Origin: Mycolicibacterium anyangense
Lineage (GTDB): Bacteria > Actinomycetota > Actinomycetes > Mycobacteriales > Mycobacteriaceae
Direction: 5' to 3'
Assembly (NCBI RefSeq): GCF_010731855.1
Contig: NZ_AP022620.1
Span: 1,178,001-1,242,000 of the forward strand
DNA length: 64,000 bases
The position numbers and the translations under genes were made by a program. Each line of letters starts with the position of its first letter. Positions within the stretch are counted from its first letter, which is position 1. The notes under the pieces were generated by a model. The model ran no database searches. It saw only the letters and a list, made by a program, of their open reading frames with translations, and had not been told where the DNA came from. This document shows positions 34,601 through 48,324 of this stretch, one piece after another.

Positions 34601-35454
34601 ACCTCACCGACGACGAACGCACCCAGGCGCTCCTCACGATCCGCCGCGGCCTGGACGAGGACCTGCGTTACGGGCCCGACGTCACCACCGTGGCCACCGT
34701 CCCCGCCGATGCCACCACCGTCGCGGCGCTGGTGTCCCGGGAACCCGGTGTGGCGGCCGGCATCGACGTCGCGCTGCTGGTACTCGACGAGGTCCTCGGC
34801 ACCGAGGGCTACCGGATCGTCGAGCGGGTCGCCGACGGCACCCGACTGGAGGCCGGATCGACGCTGCTGCGGGTGCAGGGCCCGACCCGCGGTTTGTTGA
34901 CCGCTGAGCGCACGCTGCTCAACCTGGTCTGCCACCTGTCCGGGATCGCCACGGCCACTGCCGCGTGGGTGGACGCCGTCGAGGGCACCCACGCCAAGAT
35001 CCGCGACACCCGCAAGACGTTGCCGGGCCTGCGGGCGCTGCAGAAATACGCGGTACGCGTCGGCGGCGGGGTCAACCACCGGATGGGCCTCGGCGATGCC
35101 GCGCTGATCAAGGACAACCACGTCGCGGCCGCAGGTTCGGTGGTCGCCGCACTGCATGCCGTGCGCGCGGCTGCCCCGGATCTGCCGTGCGAGGTCGAGG
35201 TCGACACCCTCGAACAGCTCGACGAGGTGCTCGCCGAGGATGTGCAACTCATCCTGCTGGACAACTTCCCGGTCTGGCAGACCCAGATCGCCGTGCAGCG
35301 CCGTGCTGCCCGCGCACCCGGCGTGCTGCTGGAGTCCTCGGGCGGACTGAGCCTGGACACCGCGGCCGAGTACGCCGGCACCGGCGTCGACTATCTTGCG
35401 GTAGGAGCGCTGACGCACTCGGTGCGCGTCCTCGACGTCGGTCTGGACCTGTGA
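34597..35454 (+). CDS. nadC: Nicotinate-nucleotide pyrophosphorylase NadC
   Basis: A 285-residue quinolinate phosphoribosyltransferase producing nicotinate mononucleotide, which closes the de novo branch. Key sequence includes ERTLLNLVCHLSGIAT, IRDTRKTLPGLRALQKYAV, VGGGVNHRMGLGDAALIKDNH, EVEVDTLEQLDE and LLDNFPVWQ. The ATG at 34597 overlaps the nadB stop (ATGA); a TTG nine bases earlier is less likely. It ends four bases from a convergent gene. Confidence 0.96.
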   Translation: MNLTDDERTQALLTIRRGLDEDLRYGPDVTTVATVPADATTVAALVSREPGVAAGIDVALLVLDEVLGTEGYRIVERVADGTRLEAGSTLLRVQGPTRGLLTAERTLLNLVCHLSGIATATAAWVDAVEGTHAKIRDTRKTLPGLRALQKYAVRVGGGVNHRMGLGDAALIKDNHVAAAGSVVAALHAVRAAAPDLPCEVEVDTLEQLDEVLAEDVQLILLDNFPVWQTQIAVQRRAARAPGVLLESSGGLSLDTAAEYAGTGVDYLAVGALTHSVRVLDVGLDL

Positions 35455-35458
35455 GTCG

Positions 35459-35875
35459 TTAGGCGATTTCGGCCGCGAAGGCTCCGACCCCGCGTCGCAG
35501 TTGGGCGCGCGCCATCCGCGGCAGACCCGGCTCGTCGCTGCCTGCCGGTATCACCCGAGGGTTGACCAGATGCAGGTCTTCGCCCTTGAAACGAAGGTCG
35601 GCCGCACCGGCAGCGAGGACGTTCTTCACCCAGTTGGTCTTGCCGTGGATCAGCATGATGACCACGGTGTTGCCCGACCGGAAGGGCGTCACGACCGTTT
35701 CGTAGGTGGTGCCCGACTTGCGGCCGTGGTGCTTGATGACCGCCATGCCGGGCAGGTACTTGGCGATCGGCGCGATGACCGGATTGAGGTACTTGATCTG
35801 GAAGTTCTCGGCCCAGACCGGGACCTTCATCGGCACGCCGGGTGCGTTGTTGGGGTGATCCTTCGTCGACGACAT
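35459..35875 (-). CDS. Deazaflavin (F420)-type nitroreductase family protein
   Basis: A 138-residue split-barrel protein of the Ddn/PF04075 type. It shows IAKYLPGMAVIKHHGRKSG, TVVTPFRSGNTVVIMLIHG and TNWVKNVLAAGAADL, the family core that packs against F420. Members reduce quinones, unsaturated lactones or nitroimidazoles with F420H2. The substrate is unknown. The ATG at 35873-35875 was chosen because upstream residues are arginine-rich and outside the family. It is convergent with nadC and lies 10 bases after the PrsW-like gene on its own strand. Confidence 0.82.
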   Translation of the reverse strand: MSSTKDHPNNAPGVPMKVPVWAENFQIKYLNPVIAPIAKYLPGMAVIKHHGRKSGTTYETVVTPFRSGNTVVIMLIHGKTNWVKNVLAAGAADLRFKGEDLHLVNPRVIPAGSDEPGLPRMARAQLRRGVGAFAAEIA

Positions 35876-35885
35876 AGTGGCTACG

Positions 35886-36956
35886 TTAGGTCGTCGGCGC
35901 CGGCTCGTCAGCTGCGGCGGCGTCAATGGGGGACTGAATCAAGTCGAGCGCTTCCCGCTGCTGGCGTTTGACGGCCTTGGCTGCCGCCCGGCCCCCGCTG
36001 CGGCGGGCGGCCCGGCGGAGCTTTCGCCGGGCCCGCGCGGAGGGCAGTGACGCCAGCACCGCGGGGTCGACACCGGCCGGCGGGGCCGCCTCGATGAGGC
36101 CGACCAGGCGGCGCCGTTCGTAGCGCAACAGCAGCGCCACGGCGATACCGAACACGGCGATGTTGATGGCGAACTTGCCGAGGATGCCGGGAACCGGAGC
36201 ATCCCAGACGAAGTGCATGAACGGGCCGGCGGCCAGCAGCGGCACGGCGACCAGCACGCGGCGCCGCCAGGTCCAATGGCCGCGGTCGGCGAAGGTGGGC
36301 AGCAGGATAAGCACGCCAACGGTCACCACGGACGTGTAGGCCCAGTGTGCCGGGATGGCGGTGAGGATCCGGATCAGAAGGTTCTGTCCCGCGCCGGACA
36401 GGTCCGAGTCCAGGCTCGTCAGCGCATCGTTGGTCGCATAGCTGAGGTCCTCCATCACGTCGAAGCCGAAGCCGACGAACATGCCGACGAGCAGGGCTTG
36501 CGAAATCCGGTTGAACACCGTGGCGCACAACAGCAGGATGACCGCGGCGCACAGTGCCTTGGCGGCCTCCTCGATGATCGGTGCGGTCAACGCGGGAGCC
36601 CAGAGCGTGAGCGTGTCGGGCTCGATGTAACGGGCCCACACCCCGGACAGCGCGGTGTTTCCGTTCATCGCCATCAGCAGCGCGATCGTGCCGCCGAGTG
36701 CGGCACCGGCCACCAACACCTGCGGGTAGTTGCGCACGCTGCGGTACGGATCGAACTTGTACATCAGCCAGACCAGAAACACGATGAACGCCAACCAGAT
36801 CGGGCTCAGCAGCAGTTCGGCGGTCATCGTCTCGTGGATTGCGCCGCCGTATTCGAGCAGCAAGCCGAACGCGCCGATCACCACGGCGACCACGTAGAGC
36901 CAGAAGAGTGCGGATTCGGGGCGGTAGACCACGGGTCGGCGCAGCGGCGCGGTCAC
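35886..36956 (-). CDS. PrsW-family intramembrane metalloprotease
   Basis: A 356-residue membrane protein with about eight helices. The protease residues are visible as APIIEEAAKALCAAVILLL (Glu-Glu pair), GFGFDVMEDLSYA (second motif), HWAYTSVVTV and FMHFVWDAPVP (His...Asp). PrsW-type proteins cut membrane-anchored targets such as anti-sigma factors. The C-terminal roughly 60 residues are cytoplasmic, arginine/alanine-rich (ARARRKLRRAARRSGGRAAAK). The GTG at 36954-36956 overlaps the stop of the upstream exported-protein gene, so the two are translated together. Confidence 0.85.
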   Translation of the reverse strand: MTAPLRRPVVYRPESALFWLYVVAVVIGAFGLLLEYGGAIHETMTAELLLSPIWLAFIVFLVWLMYKFDPYRSVRNYPQVLVAGAALGGTIALLMAMNGNTALSGVWARYIEPDTLTLWAPALTAPIIEEAAKALCAAVILLLCATVFNRISQALLVGMFVGFGFDVMEDLSYATNDALTSLDSDLSGAGQNLLIRILTAIPAHWAYTSVVTVGVLILLPTFADRGHWTWRRRVLVAVPLLAAGPFMHFVWDAPVPGILGKFAINIAVFGIAVALLLRYERRRLVGLIEAAPPAGVDPAVLASLPSARARRKLRRAARRSGGRAAAKAVKRQQREALDLIQSPIDAAAADEPAPTT

Positions 36957-37510
36957 TGCTGCCCCCTGCTGATGAGGTCGATGATCTGGCTCATCGGCGG
37001 TGCGGGTTGTCCGGGTGAGCCCAGTGCGATCACCGAGACGATCACGTCGTCGTCGTGCAGGAAGGCACACGTCCCGGTGGCGGACTCGGTGACGACGACG
37101 CAGGTGTCGCCGCCGAGCTTTCCGTCGGAGGAGGAGATGTGGCCCCCGTCGAGTGCGGAGGTGAAGCCCTGGATGCGGTGCAGGCGGATGAGCCGGTCGG
37201 TCACCGCCTCCGGATCCCGCTGGTCGCGGTCGAACGCCTCGACCAACACGGTGACACCGTCATTGCGCAGCACCGCGCTGGCGCCCTGGTCGAGTGCCTC
37301 CCAGCCCTGCGGCGTCTCCACGGCCACGACCTTGCCCTCGTCGGTGACGGCGGTGATCTCTTCGTGGGCAGCCTCGGCGGTATTCCACTGACGTTGCGGC
37401 AGGGCCGCGTCCAGGATCATCGGTACCAGCGGCACGGCCAGCATCAGCGCACCCAGGACTGCGGCAGCAGTTTTCTGCCGAAACCTGGACAAGGTCGAAG
37501 TGGTGGACAA
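36953..37510 (-). CDS. Exported or membrane-anchored hypothetical protein
   Basis: A 185-residue protein. One N-terminal hydrophobic segment (TAAAVLGALMLAVPLVPMILDAAL) could be a signal or anchor. The rest is an extracytoplasmic domain of mixed character (KVVAVETPQGWEALDQGASAV, VTVLVEAFDRDQRDPEAVTDRLIRLHRIQGF, CVVVTESATGTCAFLHDDDVIVSVIALG). Two cysteines twelve residues apart could form a disulfide. The TTG at 37510 is a weak start with only a G-run upstream. Its stop overlaps the PrsW-like start, so it may be the substrate or a modulator of that protease. No family recognised. Confidence 0.65.
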   Translation of the reverse strand: MSTTSTLSRFRQKTAAAVLGALMLAVPLVPMILDAALPQRQWNTAEAAHEEITAVTDEGKVVAVETPQGWEALDQGASAVLRNDGVTVLVEAFDRDQRDPEAVTDRLIRLHRIQGFTSALDGGHISSSDGKLGGDTCVVVTESATGTCAFLHDDDVIVSVIALGSPGQPAPPMSQIIDLISRGQQ

Positions 37511-37586
37511 GGCGCGGCCCCCCGGTGATGCGCGGTTCCATCGTTGTAGTTGCCAGGTAACCCTAACCGGTGCAACCGCAGCTGTC
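37511..37586. promoter_or_regulatory. Upstream region of the exported-protein/PrsW operon
   Basis: A 76-base gap between lysE's 3' end and this operon's start. It must hold the operon promoter unless lysE reads through. No clear -10, -35 or dyad stands out by eye. Confidence 0.3.
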
Positions 37587-38222
37587 TCAGGTCGCCGCGC
37601 TGCGGCGCACGAGCGACAGCACCACCGCCGCAGCGGCGAACAGCCCGGAGAACGTCCGGTTCAGCGACCGCTGCTGGCGAGGGGTGCGCAGCCATGTCAA
37701 CAACCGTGCCGCCAGTCCGGTGTAGGCGCCCATCACCACTAGGTCGACGACCACCATCGTCGCGGCGATGGCCAGGTATTGGGGCAGCAGCGGGGCGGTC
37801 GGCACCACGAACTGCGGCAGCACCGCGAGGAGGAACACCAGGCCCTTCGGGTTGGTGACATTGATCAGGAACCCCCGCACCACCAGCGACAACCGTCCGC
37901 ACTCCGACGAGGTGTTGAGCTGCTCACCGAGATCACCGGGCCGGATCCGCCATTGCCGCACGGCCAGGAACACCAGATAGGCCACCCCGATCCACTTGAT
38001 CACGGTGAAGGCGACCACGGATTGTGCGACGGCCGCGCCCAGCCCCACGGCCACTGCCGCCAGCTGCATCATCAGGCCGATTTCCAGGCCGGTGATGCTC
38101 CAGTATCCGCGGCGCAGGCCGCAGCTCAGACCGGTGGACATCGACTGGATCGCACCGGCACCGGGGGAGACGCTGATCGCGATCGAGGCGCCGACGAAAG
38201 CCAGCCACAGGTCCCATTGCAT
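37587..38222 (-). CDS. LysE/RhtB-family amino-acid exporter
   Basis: A 211-residue membrane protein of the usual length, with about six helices. It contains [35 protein letters not shown], where SPGAGAI replaces the common SPGPN motif, and [22 protein letters not shown], the second family motif. It exports an amino acid or related solute; substrate unknown. The ATG at 38220-38222 gives the standard N-terminus [13 protein letters not shown]. It is divergent from hisD. Confidence 0.88.
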   Translation of the reverse strand: MQWDLWLAFVGASIAISVSPGAGAIQSMSTGLSCGLRRGYWSITGLEIGLMMQLAAVAVGLGAAVAQSVVAFTVIKWIGVAYLVFLAVRQWRIRPGDLGEQLNTSSECGRLSLVVRGFLINVTNPKGLVFLLAVLPQFVVPTAPLLPQYLAIAATMVVVDLVVMGAYTGLAARLLTWLRTPRQQRSLNRTFSGLFAAAAVVLSLVRRSAAT

Positions 38223-38300
38223 AGCCGCAGTATCGGGGCTGCCCCCGTCCGCGCCCAATCGATTTTTATTCGGGTGCACCGATACGGGACAATTGCGGTG
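38223..38300. promoter_or_regulatory. Divergent promoter gap, lysE and hisD
   Basis: This 78-base gap contains an unusually AT-rich run (ATCGATTTTTATTCGG) followed by GACAAT at 38288-38293, which ends seven bases before the hisD ATG and could be a weak -10 for a near-leaderless message. No histidine leader peptide is evident. Confidence 0.35.
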
Positions 38301-41378
<3,078 letters not shown>

Positions 41379-41382
<4 letters not shown>

Positions 41383-41999
41383 CAGCAAAATCGGTGGTGG
41401 TGCTCGACTACGGATCGGGCAACCTGCGCTCGGCGCAGCGGGCACTGGAACGGGTCGGGGCCGACGTCGAGGTCACCGCGGACGCGGGCGCGGCGATGGC
41501 GGCCGACGGTCTGGTGGTCCCGGGGGTCGGCGCCTACGAAGCCTGTATGACCGGGCTGCGCGGCATCGGCGGGGAGCACATCATCGCTGACCGGGTGGCC
41601 GCCGGCCGGCCGGTGCTCGGGGTGTGTGTCGGCATGCAGATCCTGTTCTCCCGCGGTGTCGAGTTCGGTGTCGAGTCGGTGGGGTGCGGGCAGTGGCCCG
41701 GATCGGTGACGCGGCTGGACGCCCCGGTGATCCCGCACATGGGCTGGAATGTCGTCGACGCCGCGCCGGGCAGCACATTGTTCAAGGGGCTGGACGCCGA
41801 CACCCGGTTCTATTTCGTGCATTCCTACGCGGCGCAGACGTGGGAGGGCGCACCCGACGCGCTGCTGACGTGGGCGACCCATCACGTGCGGTTCCTGGCC
41901 GCCGTCGAGGACGGTCCGTTGTCGGCCACACAGTTTCATCCGGAGAAGAGTGGCGACGCCGGTGCGGCGCTACTCGCGAATTGGGTTGAGGGGCTTTAA
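41379..41999 (+). CDS. hisH: Imidazole glycerol phosphate synthase glutaminase HisH
   Basis: A 206-residue class-I amidotransferase. It holds [17 protein letters not shown], the nucleophile Cys in [13 protein letters not shown], and the His/Glu pair in [13 protein letters not shown]. It hydrolyses glutamine and passes ammonia to HisF. The GTG start overlaps the hisB stop (GTGA). priA follows two bases after the stop. Confidence 0.97.
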
Positions 42000-42001
42000 G
42001 A

Positions 42002-42736
42002 GTGGCATTGATTCTTCTTCCTGCCGTCGACGTCGTCGAGGGCAAGGCGGTCCGCCTGGTGCAGGGTAAGGCCGGCAGCGAGACCGAGTACGGTTCGGCG
42101 CTCGACGCAGCGCTGACCTGGCAGCGGGACGGCGCCGAATGGATCCACCTGGTGGACCTGGACGCGGCGTTCGGCCGCGGCTCCAATCGTGAGCTGCTGG
42201 CCGAGGTGGTCGGAGCGCTCGACGTGAAAGTCGAACTGTCCGGCGGTATCCGCGACGACGAATCGCTGAAGGCGGCACTGGCTACCGGCTGCACCCGAGT
42301 CAACATCGGCACCGCGGCGCTGGAGAATCCGCTGTGGTGCGCGGCCGCGATAGCCGAGCACGGCGACAAGGTCGCGGTTGGCCTGGATGTCCAGATCGTC
42401 GACGGTGAACACCGGTTGCGTGGCCGCGGCTGGGAGACCGACGGCGGCGACCTGTGGCAGGTGCTGGAACGTCTTGACAGCGAGGGATGTTCGCGCTTCG
42501 TCGTCACCGATGTCACCAAAGACGGCACGCTCACCGGGCCCAACCTTGATCTGCTCGAGGGCGTCGCCGAATGCACCGACGCCCCGGTGATCGCGTCCGG
42601 CGGGGTGTCCAGCCTGGACGACCTGCGTGCCATTGCGACCCTGACCGGAAGCGGTGTGGAAGGTGCGATCGTCGGAAAGGCGCTCTACGCGGGCCGCTTC
42701 ACGCTGCCGGAGGCGTTGGCCGCGGTGAGCCGGTAG
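42002..42736 (+). CDS. priA: PriA: HisA/TrpF bifunctional phosphoribosyl isomerase
   Basis: A 244-residue TIM barrel. The catalytic Asp in [18 protein letters not shown] and the second in [18 protein letters not shown] are present, along with [12 protein letters not shown] and the phosphate loops [10 protein letters not shown] and [11 protein letters not shown]. In actinobacteria this protein isomerises both ProFAR (histidine) and PRA (tryptophan). The trp cluster in this window has no trpF, which fits. The GTG at 42002 gives the family N-terminus ALILLPAVD. Confidence 0.95.
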   Translation: MALILLPAVDVVEGKAVRLVQGKAGSETEYGSALDAALTWQRDGAEWIHLVDLDAAFGRGSNRELLAEVVGALDVKVELSGGIRDDESLKAALATGCTRVNIGTAALENPLWCAAAIAEHGDKVAVGLDVQIVDGEHRLRGRGWETDGGDLWQVLERLDSEGCSRFVVTDVTKDGTLTGPNLDLLEGVAECTDAPVIASGGVSSLDDLRAIATLTGSGVEGAIVGKALYAGRFTLPEALAAVSR

Positions 42737-43539
42737 TGGATCTCGACGCCCTGGTGGCGCAGGCCGCGGTGATCCTCGACGAGGCGTCCGCACCGTTCGT
42801 CGCGGGGCATCGGGCCGACTCTGCCGTGCAGAAGAAGGGCAACGACTTCGCCACCGAGGTCGACCTGGCCATCGAACGCCAGGTGGTGAAGGCGCTGGAG
42901 GCCGCCACCGGAATCGGGGTGCACGGCGAGGAGTTCGGCGGCGCCGACATCAATTCGCCGCTGGTGTGGGTGCTCGACCCGATCGACGGCACGTTCAACT
43001 ACGCGGCGGGTTCGCCGATGGCCGCGATCCTGCTCGGCCTGCTGTGCGACGGCGAACCGGTCGCGGGCCTGACCTGGCTGCCGTTCACCGACCAGCGCTA
43101 CACCGCGGTGCAGGGCGGCCCGGTGATCTTCAACGGGGTCGCGCAGCCGCCGATCGCGCATTCCGACATCGCCCAGTGCGTCATCGGGATCGGCACCTTC
43201 AACGTCGACTGGGGCGGCCGGTTCCCGGGCCGGTACCGGCTGGCGGTGTTCGAGAACCTCAGCAGGGTCTGCTCGAAGCTGCGGATGCACGGCGCCACCG
43301 GAATCGACCTGGCCTACGTCGGCGCCGGAGTCCTGGGCGGTGCCATCAGTTTCGGCGACCACATCTGGGACCACGCGGCGGGCGTGGCGCTGATCCGGGC
43401 GGCCGGGGGAATCGTCACCGACCTGTCCGGTGAGCAGTGGACGGCGTCGTCACGCTCGGCGCTGGCGGCTGCGCCGGGGGTGCACGAGCACATCATGGAG
43501 ATACTGGATCGAGTGGGCTCCCCGGAGGACTACCGGTAA
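42736..43539 (+). CDS. impA: Inositol monophosphatase-family phosphatase ImpA
   Basis: A 267-residue Mg-dependent sugar-phosphate phosphatase. Motif A is [14 protein letters not shown], with an upstream GEEFGG supplying the acidic residue; motif B is [16 protein letters not shown]. The GTG start overlaps the priA stop by one base and its stop overlaps hisF, so it is embedded in the his operon. Known candidates for its role are inositol or fructose bisphosphate hydrolysis, but IMPase-like HisN enzymes act on histidinol phosphate in actinobacteria, and the context raises that option. M. tuberculosis impA occupies the same place. Confidence 0.88.
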   Translation: MDLDALVAQAAVILDEASAPFVAGHRADSAVQKKGNDFATEVDLAIERQVVKALEAATGIGVHGEEFGGADINSPLVWVLDPIDGTFNYAAGSPMAAILLGLLCDGEPVAGLTWLPFTDQRYTAVQGGPVIFNGVAQPPIAHSDIAQCVIGIGTFNVDWGGRFPGRYRLAVFENLSRVCSKLRMHGATGIDLAYVGAGVLGGAISFGDHIWDHAAGVALIRAAGGIVTDLSGEQWTASSRSALAAAPGVHEHIMEILDRVGSPEDYR

Positions 43540-44312
43540 TGGACGTAGCGGTACGTGTGATTCCTTGCCTGGATGTCGACGCCGGGCGGGTGGTCAAGGG
43601 CGTCAACTTCGAAAACCTCCGCGATGCAGGCGATCCCGTCGAGCTCGCCGCGGCCTATGACGCCGAGGGCGCCGACGAACTGTGCTTCCTCGACGTCACG
43701 GCGTCCTCGTCGGGACGGGCCACCATGCTCGATGTGGTGCGCCGCACCGCCGAGCAGGTCTTCATCCCGCTGACCGTCGGCGGCGGCGTGCGCTCGGTGG
43801 CTGATGTCGACTCGCTGCTGCGGGCCGGGGCGGACAAGGTGTCGGTGAACACCGCGGCGATCGCGCGTCCGGACCTGCTCGCCGAATTGTCCCGCCAGTT
43901 CGGATCGCAGTGCATCGTGCTGTCGGTGGACGCCCGCACAGTCCCGGCGGGCTCGGCCCCGACACCGTCGGGCTGGGAGGTGACCACCCACGGCGGACGG
44001 CAGGGGACCGGCATCGACGCCGTCGAATGGGCCACCCGGGGAGCCGAATTGGGCGTCGGTGAGATCCTGCTGAATTCGATGGACGCCGACGGCACCAAGG
44101 CCGGTTTCGACATTGCGATGCTCAAGGCGGTGCGCAAGGCGGTGACGGTGCCGGTGATCGCCAGCGGTGGAGCCGGCGCTGTCGAGCACTTCGCTCCCGC
44201 GGTCCAGGCCGGCGCCGACGCGGTCCTGGCAGCCAGCGTCTTTCATTTCCGCGAGCTGACCATCGGCGAGGTCAAGGCGGCGATGGCCCGCGAAGGGTTG
44301 GTCATGAGATGA
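43539..44312 (+). CDS. hisF: Imidazole glycerol phosphate synthase cyclase HisF
   Basis: A 257-residue TIM barrel pairing with HisH. Catalytic Asp residues are in [16 protein letters not shown] and [15 protein letters not shown]. Also present are [33 protein letters not shown] and [12 protein letters not shown]. The ATG overlaps the impA stop in a TAATG junction, and the 3' end overlaps hisI. Confidence 0.97.
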   Translation: MDVAVRVIPCLDVDAGRVVKGVNFENLRDAGDPVELAAAYDAEGADELCFLDVTASSSGRATMLDVVRRTAEQVFIPLTVGGGVRSVADVDSLLRAGADKVSVNTAAIARPDLLAELSRQFGSQCIVLSVDARTVPAGSAPTPSGWEVTTHGGRQGTGIDAVEWATRGAELGVGEILLNSMDADGTKAGFDIAMLKAVRKAVTVPVIASGGAGAVEHFAPAVQAGADAVLAASVFHFRELTIGEVKAAMAREGLVMR

Positions 44313-44659
44313 GCCTGGACGCCGATATCGCCAAGCGGCTCAAGCGGGATGCCAACGGGTTGTTCGCGGCCATTGCTCAGGAGCGTGGCACCGGCACGGT
44401 GTTGATGATCGCCTGGATGGACGACGAAGCCCTGGCCCGCACACTGGAAACCCGCGAAGCCACCTATTTCTCCCGTTCCCGCAACGACTACTGGGTCAAG
44501 GGTGCGACGTCCGGTCACACCCAGCACGTGCACAGCGTGCGGCTGGACTGCGATGGCGACGCGGTGCTGCTGGAGGTCGACCAGGTCGGCGGAGCGTGCC
44601 ACACCGGTGACCACAGTTGCTTCGACGCCGACGTCCTGCTCGGCGATGACGCAGACTAA
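44309..44659 (+). CDS. hisI: Phosphoribosyl-AMP cyclohydrolase HisI
   Basis: A 116-residue zinc enzyme opening the adenine ring of PR-AMP. It shows [67 protein letters not shown], which carry the metal ligands. It is monofunctional; no HisE domain follows. The ATG overlaps the hisF stop. The next gene, an SDR, begins four bases later. Confidence 0.96.
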   Translation: MSLDADIAKRLKRDANGLFAAIAQERGTGTVLMIAWMDDEALARTLETREATYFSRSRNDYWVKGATSGHTQHVHSVRLDCDGDAVLLEVDQVGGACHTGDHSCFDADVLLGDDAD

Positions 44660-44663
44660 GACG

Positions 44664-45446
44664 ATGTCGCGCTTCGGGAATCGGGTAGTCGTCGTCACCG
44701 GTGCCAGCTCGGGGATCGGCAGGGCCACGGCACTGCGGCTCGCCCGAGACGGTGCCACGGTCGCGCTGGTCGCTCTGGACGACGAGGATCTCGAGTTGGC
44801 CGCCGAGGACTGCCGGGCCACCGGGTCAACTGCTCTGGCCATACCCGCGGACGTGACGGACCCCGCCCAGGTCGAGGCGGCCTATGACCAGGCTGAAACG
44901 CTGGGTCCGGTCAAGGCCGCTTTCAGCAACGCGGGTATTTCCGTTGTGGCGCCTGCCCTTTCGATGTCTGATGACGTGTGGCTGCGGCAGGTGCAGGTGA
45001 ATCTGACCGGTAGTTTCCTGGTGGCTCGGGAGGCCGCCCGCCGGATGATCCCGCACGGCGGTGGTTCGATCGTGCTGACAGGCTCGGAGTTGGGCATCCT
45101 CGGCCAGGCGGGCTTGGCGGGTTACACGGCGACCAAGGGCGGTGTGCTGTCGATGACGCGGGTGTTGGCCGCCGAGTGGGCGCAGTACGCGATCCGGGTC
45201 AACAGCATTTCGCCGGGCGTGACCGACACCCCGATGCTGGCCACCGAATTCGCCACCGCCGCCGACCCTGCCCGGGCGCGCGCGGATACCGAAGCCACTG
45301 TCGCGCTCGGGCGCATCGCGAAGCCCGACGAGATCGCGGCGGTGGTGGCCTTCCTGCTGTCCGACGACGCCAGCTATGTCACCGGCAGCAACGTCGTCGC
45401 CGATGGCGGACGGACATCCTGTTTTCCGGCGGACACGTCGGCCTAG
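44664..45446 (+). CDS. Short-chain dehydrogenase/reductase
   Basis: A 260-residue classical SDR. The NAD(P) motif TGASSGIG is at residues 12-19; NAG is in AAFSNAGISVV; the catalytic Ser and Tyr-Lys are in SIVLTGSELGILGQAGLAGYTATKGG; ISPGVTDTPML follows. The substrate is unknown. The ATG at 44664 lies four bases after hisI; an alternative ATG at 44646 overlaps hisI. It is thus read with the his operon but has no known histidine role. Its stop overlaps that of the convergent pucR gene by four bases. It may belong functionally to the lipid block that follows. Confidence 0.9.
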   Translation: MSRFGNRVVVVTGASSGIGRATALRLARDGATVALVALDDEDLELAAEDCRATGSTALAIPADVTDPAQVEAAYDQAETLGPVKAAFSNAGISVVAPALSMSDDVWLRQVQVNLTGSFLVAREAARRMIPHGGGSIVLTGSELGILGQAGLAGYTATKGGVLSMTRVLAAEWAQYAIRVNSISPGVTDTPMLATEFATAADPARARADTEATVALGRIAKPDEIAAVVAFLLSDDASYVTGSNVVADGGRTSCFPADTSA

Positions 45447-46663
45447 CCGGCTAGCCCGAGTTGTTCGCACAACAGTAGGGCGACCTCGGTCTCGAGTCGC
45501 TGTTCGTTGACCGAACGCCCCAGCTGTTCCTCGGCCTGCCGCACACGGTAGTGAACAGTGTTCTTGTGCACGTGCATTCGTGCTGCGGTGTCGGTGTAAC
45601 TTCCCTGGCTGTCGAGGAATTCACGGAGTGTTTCGCGAAGTCGGGCAGATGTGTCGTCGCTTCCGATCAACCCGCCCAGCACCTGGCGGGCCCAGACATC
45701 GACATCGGACAGGCGGTCGACCACCAGACTCGCGAGGCCGACGTCTGAGTGCAGCGTCACGCGTTCCCGTCGTCGGCTCGTCAGCGCGACCTTGCGAGCT
45801 GCTTCGGCTTCTCGGAAGGTCTGGCGGAACCCGGCCAGACCTGAAGCAGCCCTGCCGACTGCCAGGTAGATTCCAGCTTCGGTCCGAATCGCGTTGGTCA
45901 GCGCGGCGAGGTCTACAGTGAGTCGCCCCGCGGAGGACGCCCAGACCCAGCCATGCTGATCGTCGACCGACACACTCATCGCGCCGGCACCCGTCGCGTC
46001 GTGCATCGCGGCGGTGCCGATGCGCAGCAGCCTTGGGAGGCTCACCTCCCCGCCTGGACACCAGATGCAGGCCGCCACATTCCAGCCCCGCAACGACGTT
46101 GACAGCATCTGCTCAGCCGCGCGCAGATCGATATCAGGCCCTTCGAGGACGGCTTTGAGAGCGGCGGCTCGAGCGGCATCGGTGCGGGTATCCCAGCGTC
46201 GCCGCTCGTCCTCGTAGATGTCGATGATGTCTTCGATCACCCGATCGATGTAGCTGTTTGCGATCAGAGCAATGCGGCTCGTTGCGGCCAATGCGGTGGC
46301 GGCGGGCAAGTTGAGATCGGCAATATCGGCAATGGCCCATTGAACAAACATGTGTTCCCCAAGCCGGTAGGCGCGCAGGAGGCCCTCCAGCGAGAGATCG
46401 TGCTGAGCGAATCGGCGGGCGTACTCCACTGCGGCGGGCGGCACGGTGATGTCGTCGAGCGAGATACCGAGTGCCAGCATGTCGACGATCGCTGTCAGGT
46501 TCGACGACGTGCTGGCGACCATGAGCTGCTCGACTTCGTCGTCATGATGGAACTCGGGAATGGCCTCGACGAACATCGTGATCATGGCGCCGGTACGGGT
46601 GGCGAGCTGTTCCTTGAGACTGGCGCCGGTCGAGCGCACAACGTCTTCCACGGTGTCGGGCAT
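45443..46663 (-). CDS. PucR/CdaR-family transcriptional regulator
   Basis: A 406-residue regulator. The N-terminal roughly 170 residues (VPPAAVEYARRFAQHDLSLEGLLRAYRLGEHMFVQW, IALIANSYIDRVIEDIIDIYEDERRRW) form a helical sensor typical of actinobacterial members. A middle GGDEF-like region follows, and the C-terminal helix-turn-helix is LDSQGSYTDTAARMHVHKNTVHYRVRQAEEQLG. Such proteins are usually activated by a pathway metabolite. It is divergent from the acyl-CoA synthetase gene, so it most likely controls the catabolic genes at 46.8-54.2 kb. Confidence 0.9.
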   Translation of the reverse strand: MPDTVEDVVRSTGASLKEQLATRTGAMITMFVEAIPEFHHDDEVEQLMVASTSSNLTAIVDMLALGISLDDITVPPAAVEYARRFAQHDLSLEGLLRAYRLGEHMFVQWAIADIADLNLPAATALAATSRIALIANSYIDRVIEDIIDIYEDERRRWDTRTDAARAAALKAVLEGPDIDLRAAEQMLSTSLRGWNVAACIWCPGGEVSLPRLLRIGTAAMHDATGAGAMSVSVDDQHGWVWASSAGRLTVDLAALTNAIRTEAGIYLAVGRAASGLAGFRQTFREAEAARKVALTSRRRERVTLHSDVGLASLVVDRLSDVDVWARQVLGGLIGSDDTSARLRETLREFLDSQGSYTDTAARMHVHKNTVHYRVRQAEEQLGRSVNEQRLETEVALLLCEQLGLAG

Positions 46664-46837
46664 GCTGGGAATCTAGACCCACCGGTGGATCTCGGACGCA
46701 GTTTGTCCGACTGTCCTTCTTTGTGCCGTGGGTACAACTGTGAGCTCGATTGCTGGTCCGCTGGACCGTGGTGACGGCTGTCGACCAGTCTTAGGTTCGA
46801 CGATGTTGTGTGAGTCACATACCGAGACCAATGTGAG
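46664..46837. promoter_or_regulatory. Divergent control region with three short palindromes
   Basis: Between pucR and the acyl-CoA synthetase gene lie CGGAC-N7-GTCCG (46693-46709), GGTCC-GCT-GGACC (46755-46767) and TGTGA-G-TCACA (46809-46819), all perfect. Any could be a PucR operator. No clear -10 was assigned. The clustering of three dyads in 174 bases is the evidence. Confidence 0.5.
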
Positions 46838-48295
<1,458 letters not shown>

Positions 48296-48324
48296 CCCGC
48301 CGCCAGCGACACCGACATTCACCG

